From Siderastrea siderea (Eukaryota; Cnidaria; Anthozoa; Scleractinia; Rhizangiidae), in assembly GCA_964030785.1 (NCBI GenBank), contig OZ034968.1, forward strand, positions 73,147,427-73,211,426: a stretch of 64,000 nucleotides of DNA. The letters are read 5' to 3'. The position numbers and the translations under genes were made by a program. Of this stretch, positions 31,501 to 41,866 are shown one piece after another (the first letter of the stretch is position 1; each line of letters begins with the position of its first letter). A model generated the notes under the pieces. That model made no database searches. It worked only from the letters and a program-made list of their open reading frames with translations, and was not told where the DNA came from.

Positions 31501-32442
31501 TTTTTTACTAGATTGCCCGAGCTATTCTTCGATAAGAGACAGGTTCTTTCTAAAACAGAACCTAAAATCCCATTTCTACGACTGTTATCACATGAGACCT
31601 TATTGCCACATCTTATGAATTGTACTGATTATTTTATAAATAGTCAATTTCATTCATCTCGTCATGCTTTGAACAGAGAGACAAACTAGTTACAATGGCT
31701 ACCTCTCTGAATTGTTAAAAATAAGAAATGGTTGTAATCTCTTTCGTTATTTTAATTAATTAAGTAATTAATAATTAAATTTAAGTGGCTTTTGTGATAG
31801 GGTAATACTTTGTTATAGTCATGCAAATAAAGCTTGTTGTTGTTGCTGATACATTGAATTAGGGTGAAACAACTGATATTAGTTCTTGTTGCCAGCTTGA
31901 AATTTCATCAACGCAAGCGTCTAAAAAATAGCTTTAAATTTGGGTCATGAAAATCATTCAAGCGTTCTTCCAGAAGAGACTAGTGTCATCTATTTTCAAT
32001 CTGCAAGGTTTTTTTTGCAAAGAGAACGGACTTCTTGTCAGTTAAAATTCACTTCCCCATATTACGCTCATAACGCCGGTAATAACTTCTGCCATTTGTA
32101 CTTTACGCTGAATCTAGATGTGTCCCAAACAAAGCCTACAACAGTCGCTGGGGCTGCCACCAAGGAAGTAAAACACCGCTAAACGTGGTCATCACAGACC
32201 AGAAAAACCAGCTGATCTACCCAAGAAGCGATTTCATCAAGGATTGGGCCTCTCTGTGGTACAGCATGCCTGGTGTAGATGAGCTATACTCAGATGAGCT
32301 CGTTTTCACCAACTTTGGCGTTCCGTTTTATTTAGAGAAACATCGTGAGCTTCGCATTTGGTGCGGGGAGGACCTGAAGAACAAGAACGACCACGATAAC
32401 CAGGGGCGTGTGTGTGTTGATGTTTACATTAAACACTACTGA
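26044..32442 (+). CDS. Secreted four-cysteine protein B, paralogue of A
   Basis: Three exons: 26044-26101, 30715-30862 and 32118-32442, phases 1 and 2, total 531 bp, 176 residues. Exon 1 is a signal peptide (LLPILLLGVIVPGLSQQ). Conserved with paralogue A: VC in exon 2, K.VYKSGEI at the end of exon 2, RCVPNKAYNSRWGC, PLNVVITD, YSMP, YSDELVF, GEDLK..DNQGR and VCVDV. The four shared Cys are kept; two extra Cys (FEC and IWCG) are specific to B. The intron that splits A between MPLVSEV and YSDELVF is absent here, so exon 3 of B equals exons 3 plus 4 of A. An upstream in-frame ATG would give a long basic leader; the inner ATG is chosen because it gives a clean signal peptide. The second-intron LINE and first-intron transposons make it about 6.4 kb. 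Function unknown. Confidence 0.85.
26293..26657. mobile_element. Imperfect foldback element, intron 1 of secreted protein B
   Basis: Left TGTGGTGTCCTGTGTATCTA is the near-inverse of TAGATACACAGTACACCACA at the right. The arms continue through AAACTAAAGGCGAAATTTAG and its inverse to a centre near 26470. About 365 bp in all. Arms are diverged, so it is older than the hairpin at 24611. TSD not clear. Confidence 0.7.
26658..27154. other. Intron sequence, nothing recognised
   Basis: AT-rich intron 1 sequence of secreted protein B without repeats I can place. Confidence 0.4.
27155..27696. mobile_element. TIR element with ACCGAAAAACCG subterminal repeats
   Basis: The ends are AGGGGGACATTGGG and, at the right, CCCAATGTCCCCCT, a perfect 14-bp inverted pair. 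A TATAAT is found just outside both ends (27148-27153 and 27698-27703), fitting a roughly 8-bp imperfect target duplication. Both ends carry several direct copies of AACCGAAAAACCGG (about 27178-27250 and 27548-27688). Subterminal repeats like these are often transposase-binding sites. The middle is unique, with no recognisable protein. Confidence 0.75.
27861..28256. mobile_element. TIR element with 65-bp arms
   Basis: Left arm TAGGCTCAGTCTCCAGCCGT..TTCTCGCCAC (27861-27925) is matched in inverse by 28190-28256, ending ACTGAGCCTA. The 265-bp interior has no gene. Its right end lies directly beside the duplication that flanks the 28259 element, so the two insertions are adjacent or nested. Confidence 0.75.
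28259..30413. mobile_element. 2.16-kb Mutator-like element with 9-bp TSD
   Basis: The left end is TAGCCTGCGTAGCAAGCGTT; the right end finishes GCTTGCTACGCAGGCTA. The arms (28259-28435 and 30245-30413) are about 170-bp inverted repeats sharing GGAAACGCTTGCCCGCAAAC and GGGTTTGCGGGCAAGCGTTT. The flanks are GAGCCTAGC on both sides (28250-28258 and 30414-30422), a perfect 9-bp duplication. Inside are a nested MITE (28491-28631), a CGTACGG-rich palindromic tract (29750-29890), and short open stretches ending in donor-like sites (29220-29350 and 29880-30080). No transposase was recognised. Captured host sequence is possible but unproven. Confidence 0.8.
28491..28631. mobile_element. Hairpin MITE nested in the 28259 element
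   Basis: CTTATTGACTGAGTGGGAGG at the left is the inverse of the right end ACTCAGTCAATAAG. The arms continue through CCGGACGGGAAAATATTTGG and GGACGTACGG to a centre near 28560. About 141 bp and almost fully palindromic. Confidence 0.85.
30950..31850 (+). pseudogene. Non-LTR retrotransposon (LINE) 3' fragment
   Basis: Two overlapping frames make up a degraded reverse transcriptase C-terminus. The first ends at 31407 (KNPSAKSLVKLRI). After a frameshift the second reads KLRIETGRYNKIPRDERLCS then CNCNKIEDETHFLLDCP, a Cys/His cluster typical of the C-terminus of CR1/jockey-type LINEs. The element ends AATAAAGCTTGTTGTTGTTG, a LINE-like 3' tail. It is 5'-truncated and dead, in intron 2 of secreted protein B. 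Confidence 0.8.
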
Positions 32443-33671
32443 GTCTCTAAAGTGACCCCTTAACTGTCAAACGTGCAGTTTTATTAAAAATGTAGAAGTA
32501 AAATAAATGTTACTTAGTCCATGAACACGTTCAGCCTTTGGTCGCTCATTTTTTCGTCTTCAGTTTTCCTGCTACTATATCGCAAAGCTACCTCCATTTT
32601 TTTTGGTTTTGTTTCCCGTATACGTTTGTGCTATGCTAACAAAGTTCATGTTCTAAAGAAAAAGTGGTACGTCCCAGGGTTGAGCTCTTGGTTGTTAAAC
32701 TCGCAGTCCGCAAAAGTAGATATTCATAAATGTGTAGTCTACACTTTCAACCTTCTGACTTTTATTTTTTTTTTGTATCAGTTAACAAGGCTTAGGCCAG
32801 TTTCCATGGTACTGCACAACGAGAGGTATTACCACCCTCCTCACCCCCTCCCCCCATGGTTAGGATGCTAGTCTACCATAGGACTCCCCAGTTCTGCCCA
32901 GTACCCATTTATTCAAAGTTCATTTTCTAACGAACCGATCTGCCCATCAAACGTTTGATGCGACATACTAGCTCAAAATTTTACTTGGTCCAGTTAAGAA
33001 AAATGCTGTCTTATTTCCTGAGCTAATGCCATCCTGACAGGATTGCATTCTTTCACACCAGTGTCATTGTTAGCAATTGTCCGAAAAGTTTCCGAACGTA
33101 ACTTCCCAAATCCTCAGGCTTCAGAGTTCCTCGAAAAAAAATTAACGCACCCATAGCACCAAAACAAAAAAAAAAAAAAAAAATCCGGCACAATGCTACA
33201 ACTATACGAAATCATCTGTTATTCAGCAATCAGTATTTACTGATTTATTGATTCATTGATTCATACATTATTCACTTATCTATATCTATTATTTATTTAT
33301 TTATTTATTTTATTTACAGCTTAAATATTTATCTATCTTTGATTGTCTGTTTGACTTAAAATCTACTGAACAGTTTCACATATCTTTCAGCTTTTAAATT
33401 TTAGGAAACCAGGCAATCTAATTTCCCTTGAAACCTGTTTGCTTTGGGATAATTTTAAACTTATCCGCTTGTAATTGCCATTTTATATGCGTTGCGACTT
33501 TTGCTTCTCTTATTTTGAGGAAATTAAACAACTGACTACAAATGAAATAAAAAATTCCACGAATCCAATATCAAGTTGTAAACAAGGAAACGTATTCATA
33601 GACTGTATTTCTCTTTTAGAGCTTATACACAGAAGTCATGGTCATGGTTTTATATCGGCCACAACGCACGT
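32443..33671. other. Convergent spacer between secreted protein B and GPCR-B
   Basis: It holds the B poly(A) signal, a GGATGCTAGTCTACCATAGG unit at 32866 related to the tandem repeat at 21935, a poly-A run at 33167 and a (TTTA)n tract at 33290-33315. No coding segment is supported. This mirrors the spacer at 18665-19256. Confidence 0.6.
32502..32507 (+). terminator. Poly(A) signal of secreted protein B
   Basis: AATAAA 60 bp after the stop codon. Confidence 0.7.
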
Positions 33672-35114
33672 TCAAAATGGAACCAGTCTTACATTTGCGG
33701 TTTCTTGAGCATTATTTCGCCCCTGTACACTCTTTCGAAGATTCCTGGCCATATCCCAACATGCCTTTCGATACGTTCCATTATATGATGTCACTAGAAG
33801 CGGATTGATTGCACTGTGCGAGTGACATGCCCAGAAAGACAGCAAGGGTACAGCAAGGGGAAGCACTGTGTCATACCAAAAATACGAAAACAGATGCATG
33901 ACGTGAGCAGGAAGCCAACAAAGTGCAAAGGCGATCACGAGTATGATGAGCATTTTGACAGTTTTCTTTTTAAGTGCTTCTCTTCTTTGGATTGCCGTTC
34001 GAGAGCTTATGCCTGGCGCTTTCTGTCTCCACAATTTTCTACAAACGAAAGTGTACAATGTTGCAATGAAAGCCAAAGGAAGGACGTATAGGAGCAGAAA
34101 TACCATGGAAAAATAAATCTGAAGGATATTTAGATAGTCGAACCGAACAACACAGTAGCTATTTTCCCCCAGCCCCAACTGTACGCTTTGATACACGACT
34201 AGATACGGGCTCATAAGAATGAAGGAGCTGCACCAAATCAACGAATAACTAACTTTCGAATTTTTGACAAAGTTTACACGCTTGAATGCTAGAACTATGC
34301 AGAAGAAACGATCTAACGCAACAAGAACGTGTGTCAGGATTGATGCAGCGATAGAGAGGGCGAGCGAATATTGCACTATTCTACATGTGATGTCACCAAA
34401 AGTCCCAGAAATCCAAATGTTCTGTAGATACAGGTACATCACGCAATATGGCATGGCAAAGAAGGTTATCATGAGGTCGGCTATTGCCATATTTGCGACC
34501 AGAAGATTCGTGGTTGTCCTCAAGTCAGGCGTCTTGAAAATGACGTATACCATTACCAGGTTACCCAGCAGGGAGATCACGAAGATGATGACGTAGGCAA
34601 ACGTCATTCCAACTTGGAGATTCAGTGGGATTTGAAGAAAGATGCCTTGGCTTGCAACACTTTCATTGGAACCTTGTTAAAGCACATAAAAATGTTACAT
34701 GGTTAGCAACGAACGTGAGATCAGGTATTGGGGAGTACAGTCTAGTTTAAAATATTTTTGGGGCGTCAGTCGAACTGCCTTTAAGCGCCAAAATGACCAT
34801 GGCGTTATTCGGTTAAATTAATAGGGTTCTGAGTCCAACCTCTGAAACAAAATACCCTTCAGAAAAAAAAGAAGCATGTTTTACAACGCAAATCGATTTT
34901 TCAAAGTCGCATAGTGTTTAATTAAATCATATTCTAGATTTTTGCTTGTACATCTTGCACTTTCTGGGTAAATGATCGACTTTTTTTTTAAAAAAAGGGA
35001 AAAATCCATGAAAACGCGCCATCTTGGATGACGCCATAAGCATTAAATGGTTCCCATGAAGTTATGGAGAAACCTTACATTAAAATGTGACTTACTATTC
35101 AAAAATGTTTCCAT
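33672..35114 (-). CDS. Class A GPCR (neuropeptide-receptor-like), GPCR-B
   Basis: Two exons on the minus strand: 35096-35114 (METFLN plus one base, donor GTAAGT) and 33672-34672 (acceptor AACAAG), phase 1, 1020 bp, 339 residues. The joined N-terminus has Asn-Ser-Ser and Asn-Glu-Ser glycosylation sites. Family marks: GN in TM1, NMAIADL in TM2, Cys103 and Cys180 for the extracellular disulfide, DRF (127-129), and CWLP (258-261). TM7 reads NPLLV (296-300), so the NPxxY tyrosine is missing. The cytoplasmic tail is short compared with GPCR-A. Sequence and intron position match GPCR-A closely (KLWRQKAPG against KLWSRQIPG; TVKMLII against TIKMLII). Exon 2 is secure; exon 1 is chosen because it restores frame and phase and is less certain. 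The ligand is unknown. The TM7 change could mean altered signalling or decay. Confidence 0.82.
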
Positions 35115-37979
35115 CTTCTTTGGCCCTGTCTTTTTACGGTCACTTAGATCTGTGGGCATGAAGCAGAATACGAAAACAAATGTTTCCGCCAGAAGACGCC
35201 AAATTTTGGCAAAATATAGCGGGACAAACGTCACAATACTCCTTGCAATATCATTTAATGATATTCCCTAGAGCGATCGCCTCCGCGTGGAAGTTCATGT
35301 TCTTTTTTTGACGAAGTTAAGGAAAACGTACTAACCACGAATTTGAAACAGAAATGTCCTCAAGCAAATATATACCTTCGTAGTTTTCCTCCAAATGGTA
35401 GTAAAAATAAATAAATGAAATGATTAACCGCCGAAATTCTGAGAGTCCCCAAGTAGGTTCGCTACATCATCTGCACTATCATGTCAAACCGCTCTCTTAT
35501 CTGAAATTGGCTTTTTGAACTTTATAGCCGTTAGTCTCAGTTTTTGCTTGTAATCTTTTTAAGGTTTCACGCGGCAATACACCTGCGCTTATCTGTTCAG
35601 CCGACAAAGATGTATTGCGTTGGTTGTAGATTAGTTTATCAGACATTACCAATTTTTTTGATTAACTGGGAATTTTAAAAGAGCATTTTATTTTAAGTTG
35701 GTGGTACTATGATGATAACAAAAACCAAAAAATAATGATAAACTTTGGATGGTTGCTTCGATGAAGCATGGGACAGAAATTTAGTGCTTTTCCAAGTACA
35801 CCAAAACTGCCAGAGGGCGTTATATATTGAACTTAAGGTCTTGAAAGTGCTTTTTGATATTATACCAAGCACAGTTCAGTGGCACATGACTACAACTTCA
35901 GGAAAAGGAAATTGATCACTGACTCGGGTGCTCTGTTGTTCATTTCTTTGGTTTTTATATCTTAAAAGCTTTATTTTCCCTGAATCAGTCTTTGCCGGGT
36001 CATGAAATGTGGCGTCATGAAAGAAATCCTTTTAAAATTGTGACAACTGTGAAGTCCCCTTCATTTACTTTCTTTTGGCAGTGTGGATATGATTGATTTT
36101 CAACGTTTCTGAATTAAACTTTTGGGTTGTTCTTGATATTGGGTACTCTTACCAAAATGAATTGATTACATGTTTGTCATCGACAACTTAGCCTCAAAAT
36201 CTTCACTTTTCTTTCCATCGACCACGAAGAACACAATATATTGCCCATGGCACGTAAGGCTAACGAATTTTAACTCTACCTACTGACTTTAGTATGATGT
36301 ATGTGTCAACAAATTAATATTCTGCAAATTTCTAGCACATATATCACTGAATTATCTTTGATAAACCGTTTCACTACACAGTGAAACGGCACGGTTTCAT
36401 CCACATAAAAGTCTCCGAGGAACCAAGATTGGACATAAACCACAATTTTTTACCCGGATTATTTTTTGGACTTTCTTATTCATACAAACACTGGTTTAAA
36501 ATTTTTTTCCCTAAAAAACAGTCTTCCTTCTTTTTTATGCCTCACAAGATCATTTAAAAACAATGAAACACAAACAAATGGCACAATGCACACTCCTAAA
36601 GGTCGTGCGCAATTTTTTATCATTAAATATAAATGAAAAATAGTAAAAAAAAGAGATGTATTGAAGTATCATACTTGATTTTCGCAGAATTTGTTCTCAG
36701 ATGAGCTCAGAAATTCTTCTTAGTGAGTGTGTACCTACGTGACAAGTCAGGTTTGACGTCTTTGAAACTGTGCTCAGAAATCGCACGCCACTAACAAAAA
36801 GCGGCCGGCAACTTTTATCTGCGTTATGGGTATTAAAAGCAATTAATGGCCGGTTATATACACAAAGCGTAGCAACTCCTCGGTGCCAAAAGGAGACGGA
36901 TTGGTTGTTTGTTTGACGCGTTTCTGTTACAGTGAATGAATCCTGAACGCTTACTGACAAAGACACTGGTACTGCGAGTTTTCTAGAAAGCAAAGTTCGA
37001 GCAAACCAAAGAAAACATAAGGTCTAAAGATACAGCAGATGACCGATTGATAAATTCAAAACAAATTACAGAGCTTTCAAGAGTTAAACTTAAAAGGAAT
37101 TTCTCTCTTTATTTTTTTGTGGTAATTATATCCGGAAAAAGAAAGAGTTTACTGACGCACTTAGATGGCGATTTTCTTGACGTCTTGTTGTATTTGAAAG
37201 ACTGAAATTGCTTTAGTTGATGGCACACTGGTAAGGATAGTATTAGTGTTTGATCCCAGCGTCTTAAAAGAAAGATTAATGTTGACATTCTCAAGGACTT
37301 TGTTTAGACTGTATATAAATTAATTTCCTCTGTCACCGAGGGAAAGTAACATTAAATGTTTCTCGGCAAAATATGAACGGATGTAAAGCATTTCTGTTGA
37401 CGGAAGATTCTTGAAACGATTTCAAACAACATTAAATTGAAAAACAAGTTAACAGAAAGTGAAGAAAAAGGAAAAAGGCATCAGAAGCTAAATATGAGAT
37501 CTGAATTAAAATCTTTTCGTTCCTTAAGATTTTTAAGAGACACAATTTAAGTGAATAGAGCTATGGGCTAATTCTTATTTTTTAATCTTGTATAATGTAA
37601 TAGCCAAGGCAATTTCAACAAGAGCAGCGTATGATATAATTCTAATATCCCTCTTTGGATTAAACAGAGCACACTACTATTCTGCCACGGCTGAGGTTTT
37701 CTATGACGACTGTTTCTTACAACTGAAGATCAAGTCATGTTCACGTTTTAGTTTTATTTCATTTTTAAAGCTCTTTTGCCAAAGCGATACATCAAATTTT
37801 GTGCCGCAGAATATTGCCTTCGAAAGGAGCCACGTACTTATTTACTTCTTCTTGTCCCCAGAGCACTTTTAAATAAAGTACCGCTCACAGAACGAAACGA
37901 AGGCACTGAGTACGATGGTACTACAGGAGCTTTTCGAGAGGCTTTGAATCTCTCTGCATGAATCACTCCTCTGACAAAT
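35115..37979. other. Gene-poor, upstream of GPCR-B
   Basis: No supported coding region, TIR pair or RNA gene. An inverse pair TTTCACTACACAGTGAAA at 36369-36386 forms a small hairpin. The GPCR-B promoter should lie just beyond 35114. Confidence 0.4.
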
Positions 37980-38194
37980 TAGCCTGTTCCAGGCGTTCAG
38001 AGAGTGGAGTGCGAGCAAAAATAATAGCGAGCGAAAGAGCGAGAAAAAACGAGGTGAGACTGGGGAAGAGGGCGAGGGGAATGAGGGCGAGGTTCCCCTC
38101 GTCCTCTTCCCCAGTCTCCCCTCGTTTTTTCTCGCCTCTTCGCTCGCTATTATTTTCGCTCGCGCTCCACTATCCGAACGCCTGGAACAGACTA
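37980..38194. mobile_element. Foldback MITE, second copy of the 24611 family
   Basis: It starts TAGCCTGTTCCAGGCGTTCA and ends CGCCTGGAACAGACTA. The arms share GCGAGCGAAAGAGCGAGAAA and CTCGTTTTTTCTCGC with the 24611 copy, but the centre is longer (CTGGGGAAGAGG and its inverse). Flanks CTGACAAAT and TTGACAAAC match at 7 of 9 positions, a decayed 9-bp duplication. Confidence 0.85.
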
Positions 38195-38233
38195 TTGACA
38201 AACAAGAATGACTGAAAGAAAATGTGTTTTTTC

Positions 38234-38443
38234 GGCCCAGTTCAGACACCGTACCTCACACGTGCCGTACCAAGTAGTACGTAGTTTTTTGGCAGTTGTA
38301 CGGTGTCCAAATGAGTTTTTTCGACAGATTTCAATCAGGCAAGCCAAAATCTCAGGGTACGACATAGCTTGCCGCTTAATACCACCTAGGAGCGAAAATG
38401 TATTTGGTACTGCACATGAGAGGTACGGCGTCTGAACTGGGCC
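38234..38443. mobile_element. 210-bp TIR MITE
   Basis: The left end GGCCCAGTTCAGACACCGTA is the near-inverse of the right end TACGGCGTCTGAACTGGGCC, with GTACCTC/GAGGTAC just inside. Further TACGG and GTACG motifs lie within. Non-coding. TSD not resolved. Confidence 0.8.
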
Positions 38444-38629
38444 TTAGTGCACGATGGCACCCCGCTTTTTGGTTTTTTGGAGAATCACTTTATTCTCCCA
38501 TGTGGTGTTTTGAATCAGAGTTGAGGCGGAAAAAGAGTACTTTAAACCAGATGAAACGCAAATATAATTCTAAGGTCCTCAAGAGGTGAAGTACAGAATG
38601 GTTTGCTGAATACCATATTATTTGTTAGA

Positions 38630-39040
38630 GGCCAAAGAGGCTACTGCAAGATTCACTGACAAAAAAAGTTTCTTCTCCGGTAGTTTATTAAAAAGTTTGT
38701 TCAGGTTGAGCAGCAGCCTACGAACGCAGGCGTATTTCCGGCTGTCGTTTCTCTCCGCCGGAGAGGGAAAGCTGACGCTACCCAAACCAAACACCAACTA
38801 TTTGAAACGAAGCTTCTCTTACAGCGGGGCTATGTTATGGAATAACTTGCCCAAATGCCTAAAAAATGCTGTATCTGTTAATAATTTCAAGCAAATTATT
38901 AAGAAGATAGCTGATATATCGGATTCCCACACGGCAATCATGTAAGGCAGTTGTAATTAGTTTTAGTTATTTACTTAATTAAGCTTAATTAACTGATGAT
39001 TTTCCGTGTTTAAATAAAGTTTTACTTACTTACTTACTTG
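38630..39040 (+). pseudogene. LINE 3' fragment with TTAC tail
   Basis: An open frame (38622-38945) ends with LKRSFSYSGAMLWNNLPKCL and a short acidic tail. The R-F-x-Y-x-GA-x-x-WN-x-LP pattern is typical of the C-terminus of animal non-LTR reverse transcriptases. It is followed by AATAAAGTTTTACTTACTTAC, a LINE tail with TTAC repeats. 5'-truncated. Confidence 0.75.
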
Positions 39041-39045
39041 CAATC

Positions 39046-39300
39046 TCAACAGTGTCCAGTGTAAGAATTCGGTTTGTGACAATGTATTAGTAGGCACTTG
39101 TTCAGGCGATCCTTCTTCATGGTGCTTCTTGGGTAGTTCTTAAGTCGTCGAGGGCAGAAAATGTACGCTCTAACGTCGTCGATGCCACAGGTAACAGGTA
39201 ACATCAAATACAACCTTAAGAGTTTGTGGGCCTCTCCTAGTAGAGTTTTGGTGACCTGACTTTTGGGCAGTGCAGTTCTCACTGTTTCATGTACGAGGTG
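39046..39300 (-). pseudogene. hAT transposase C-terminal remnant
   Basis: Read on the minus strand, the frame contains KLLRLYLMLPVT, CPRRLKNYPRSTMKKDRLNK and CLLIHCHK. This fits the hAT dimerisation domain, where intact members read SERSFSALRRLKxYLRSTM. The ERSFS part is mutated here and no catalytic domain precedes it. Dead fragment of a hAT or a domesticated hAT-like gene. Confidence 0.65.
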
Positions 39301-41866
39301 AAGCTGGTGCCCAAGCCTGCCACAGTCTATGTCAGTTCCAAACGCGATCCTGATGAAACGATTGTGAAAAGATCACGAGACTGAATATTTTGCCAAACCA
39401 ATTTTATGCTGCGCTAGCGATATTTTTGGCACCGAAACGTGGAGGGGGGCTGAGCCCCCCCCCCCAAATTTTCTACAGCCGCCTGCCCCCCTGCCCCCCT
39501 GCTCCGCCGCCTCTGTTAGATTACTGTCTATTATAAAGAGGGTTGTCCGTCCGGCTCCAATGCAGATTCAGCAAATCTAACCATAGTCTGCGACGCAGAA
39601 ACAAGTGTGTTCAACTACTGGTTTAAACTAAAGGAAAGGTTCCGGATTCTTGTTAAAATGTTTCCGTATTCATCATACTGTAATCGGGCATCTCTGGATT
39701 ATCACTCGTTTATCGATCTTTGTACCAGTTGTCCTACAGTAGAAGCTATGCGAGAGGTTTTGCTGTCAAGCTTGGTTATAGCCAAGTTGACTTAAAAGAC
39801 TTTCCTTAGAAGATGTGGTTGACGGAAGGAATTCCTTGCCCATCCACTTTCCTTACTTGGGTCTGTTCCGCAAAGTACAACCTAGAACTACAGCCCTAGC
39901 CATGCTTCGCAACTAAGTACAAGATGTAAAGAAGACGTACGACACAGCAAAATTTCTCCTTAGGGGTTAAGTTCGCTCTTATTCTTTGCAGAATGAGCTA
40001 AAACAGCGCGAAAGGATGGAATTAGAATAAATAAGACGATGTCAGTATTTGAAACCGGTATACATCTCGAGAAAGTCACGCAACTAAAATTAAGGATTTG
40101 AGTAAGCCAAGGATCATGTAGTCTGAAGTAACCCGCCAGGATCTATAATTCTGAAATAAGTATTATAATCAGGAGGGGTTATGTCTAGATTCCGAGAAAG
40201 ATCCCAAACTTTGATCCTTTGGAGTTTAGACGTCAACACAATTTCTGCAACTCAGTTCCCGTTGCAAGAGTCTTGTGTAAACCTCATCTCTTCATGTGCT
40301 TATCTGGCCATGAAACACATGCCTTCTTTCTTTCAACTCAGTTGTTTAAACCTGTAAAGATAATAAACGGAGTCATGTCATAAATTATTCAGGCGGTCAT
40401 AATTCAGATTATTACAAGCTCTTATCAGCGCCTTGAGAACCATAAAGTCTCGCATGATGTTTCACTGAAGGGAAGAAAAGAAGTAACTTCAGCTTGCTGA
40501 TAATCACAGAGTGGTGAGATAGTCCACTAGTTGAACGGAATGATAATGTTAAATACTACTTACTAATCAGTTACAAAAATAAATATTTGCACGTTTCTGT
40601 AGCTGGGTTGTGGATCCGGAAGAAAGAACCGTATTGCACAAGACAAGCTAGAGTTTATTTGGCTGAAAGTTTGTCTGGCTTCAAGCTCTTCGCTGGCGCT
40701 TTGGCAAGAGAGACTAGAGAGAAGCAATAACTCTAAGAGACCGTTTTCGAGAACAATTTATATCTGCAGATATGTTCGTATGTGATCATTAAGATATGCA
40801 AATAGTGACAAAACTGGCCTCTTAACTGATTTAATGTATTCAGATTCTCAAAGTCCAAACGCACGTGCTTTCCAGCAGACGAGTGAGAAAAAAGAACACG
40901 ACTGATAAAACAAATAACAGAACTGGTCCTGTTTAAATCGCCTATTTATTTGATATCAATTAAAGCTTACAGAAAAACCGGTGAAAAAATTTAAGAAGAA
41001 ATTCAGCTCCTTTAATTTTGTTGTCGCAGCGACCAACCCTCCAGATTAGTATGCTGTGTTTAAACAAAGAAATGACCGAAGAAATGGGTTGTGTATATAG
41101 TATCTCGCGCGATCTTCTCAAAAAAAAGTCAATTTAAGTCTTTATGCCAGAAATAATCGCTCGGAATATTACACCATCCTCCTTACTAAAGTGCATAAAG
41201 GTAAACAGAACCTGCTCTGCAAGCAATTTCGTGTCTTTGTGTTTGAAGGAGCAACACAAGTTAGTTAACCCCAGTTCGTCTGGCTTGATAAGGCAACATT
41301 TAGTCCTGCCAGTGTTTTAATTTTGCACACCATCGAAAAAGTGTTGATTGGTCTTTTGTTTTAACAGAGTGAATAATGGTGGATTAAAAAACGTGTCAGG
41401 GCATTCAAAATTGAAGAACTGCCAGCAGACAGGCAAGCAAATAAGAAAGTCAATGATTGAATTTTCATTTGCACTTCTATGTTGATTTATCCGTGCCGAG
41501 TTTCCTTCTTAATCATCAGTGATAAAGGAATTTTAAAAGTAATAAGCTTCGTTGTTCCTTGAGTCGTCATGCGAAGCAAGAGTTTTTGATTGTTATGAAA
41601 CTTGAAAAAAAGAGCAATAGTTGACCGCTGACTGTCCCACTGTCCCCTATTGATTGACAGTACGTCTTTTACACGGCAGTTGAATTATATAGTACTATTG
41701 ACAACTTATCACATTAAGTGTGAAATGGCTATCAATAAACATGATACGAGTCATCTCCAAGGCATAGGTAAGATCCATATGTCTCTTCCTACAATAGGTA
41801 CTGCTTGTGATATAAATATCCCACTTGCCAGACTCTGCTGTCAATCAGGTATTTTGCCCCGCAAAG
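39301..41866. other. Upstream region of the first Not-type gene
   Basis: No supported gene. A C-rich tract with GGGGGGCTGAGCCCCCC lies near 39445-39500. A short open frame at 39607-39795 has no recognisable domain. Enhancers of the homeobox gene may lie here, but none can be identified by eye. Confidence 0.4.
41811..41817 (+). promoter_or_regulatory. TATA box candidate of Not-type gene 1
   Basis: TATAAAT 56 bp before the chosen ATG. Transcription start would fall about 30 bp downstream, leaving a very short leader. Confidence 0.45.

Noticed and set aside
35043..35234. Upstream ATGs of GPCR-B giving a longer N-terminus
   Set aside because: They would add a long hydrophobic and basic leader unlike the paralogue; the ATG at 35112-35114 gives a short glycosylated N-terminus like GPCR-A.
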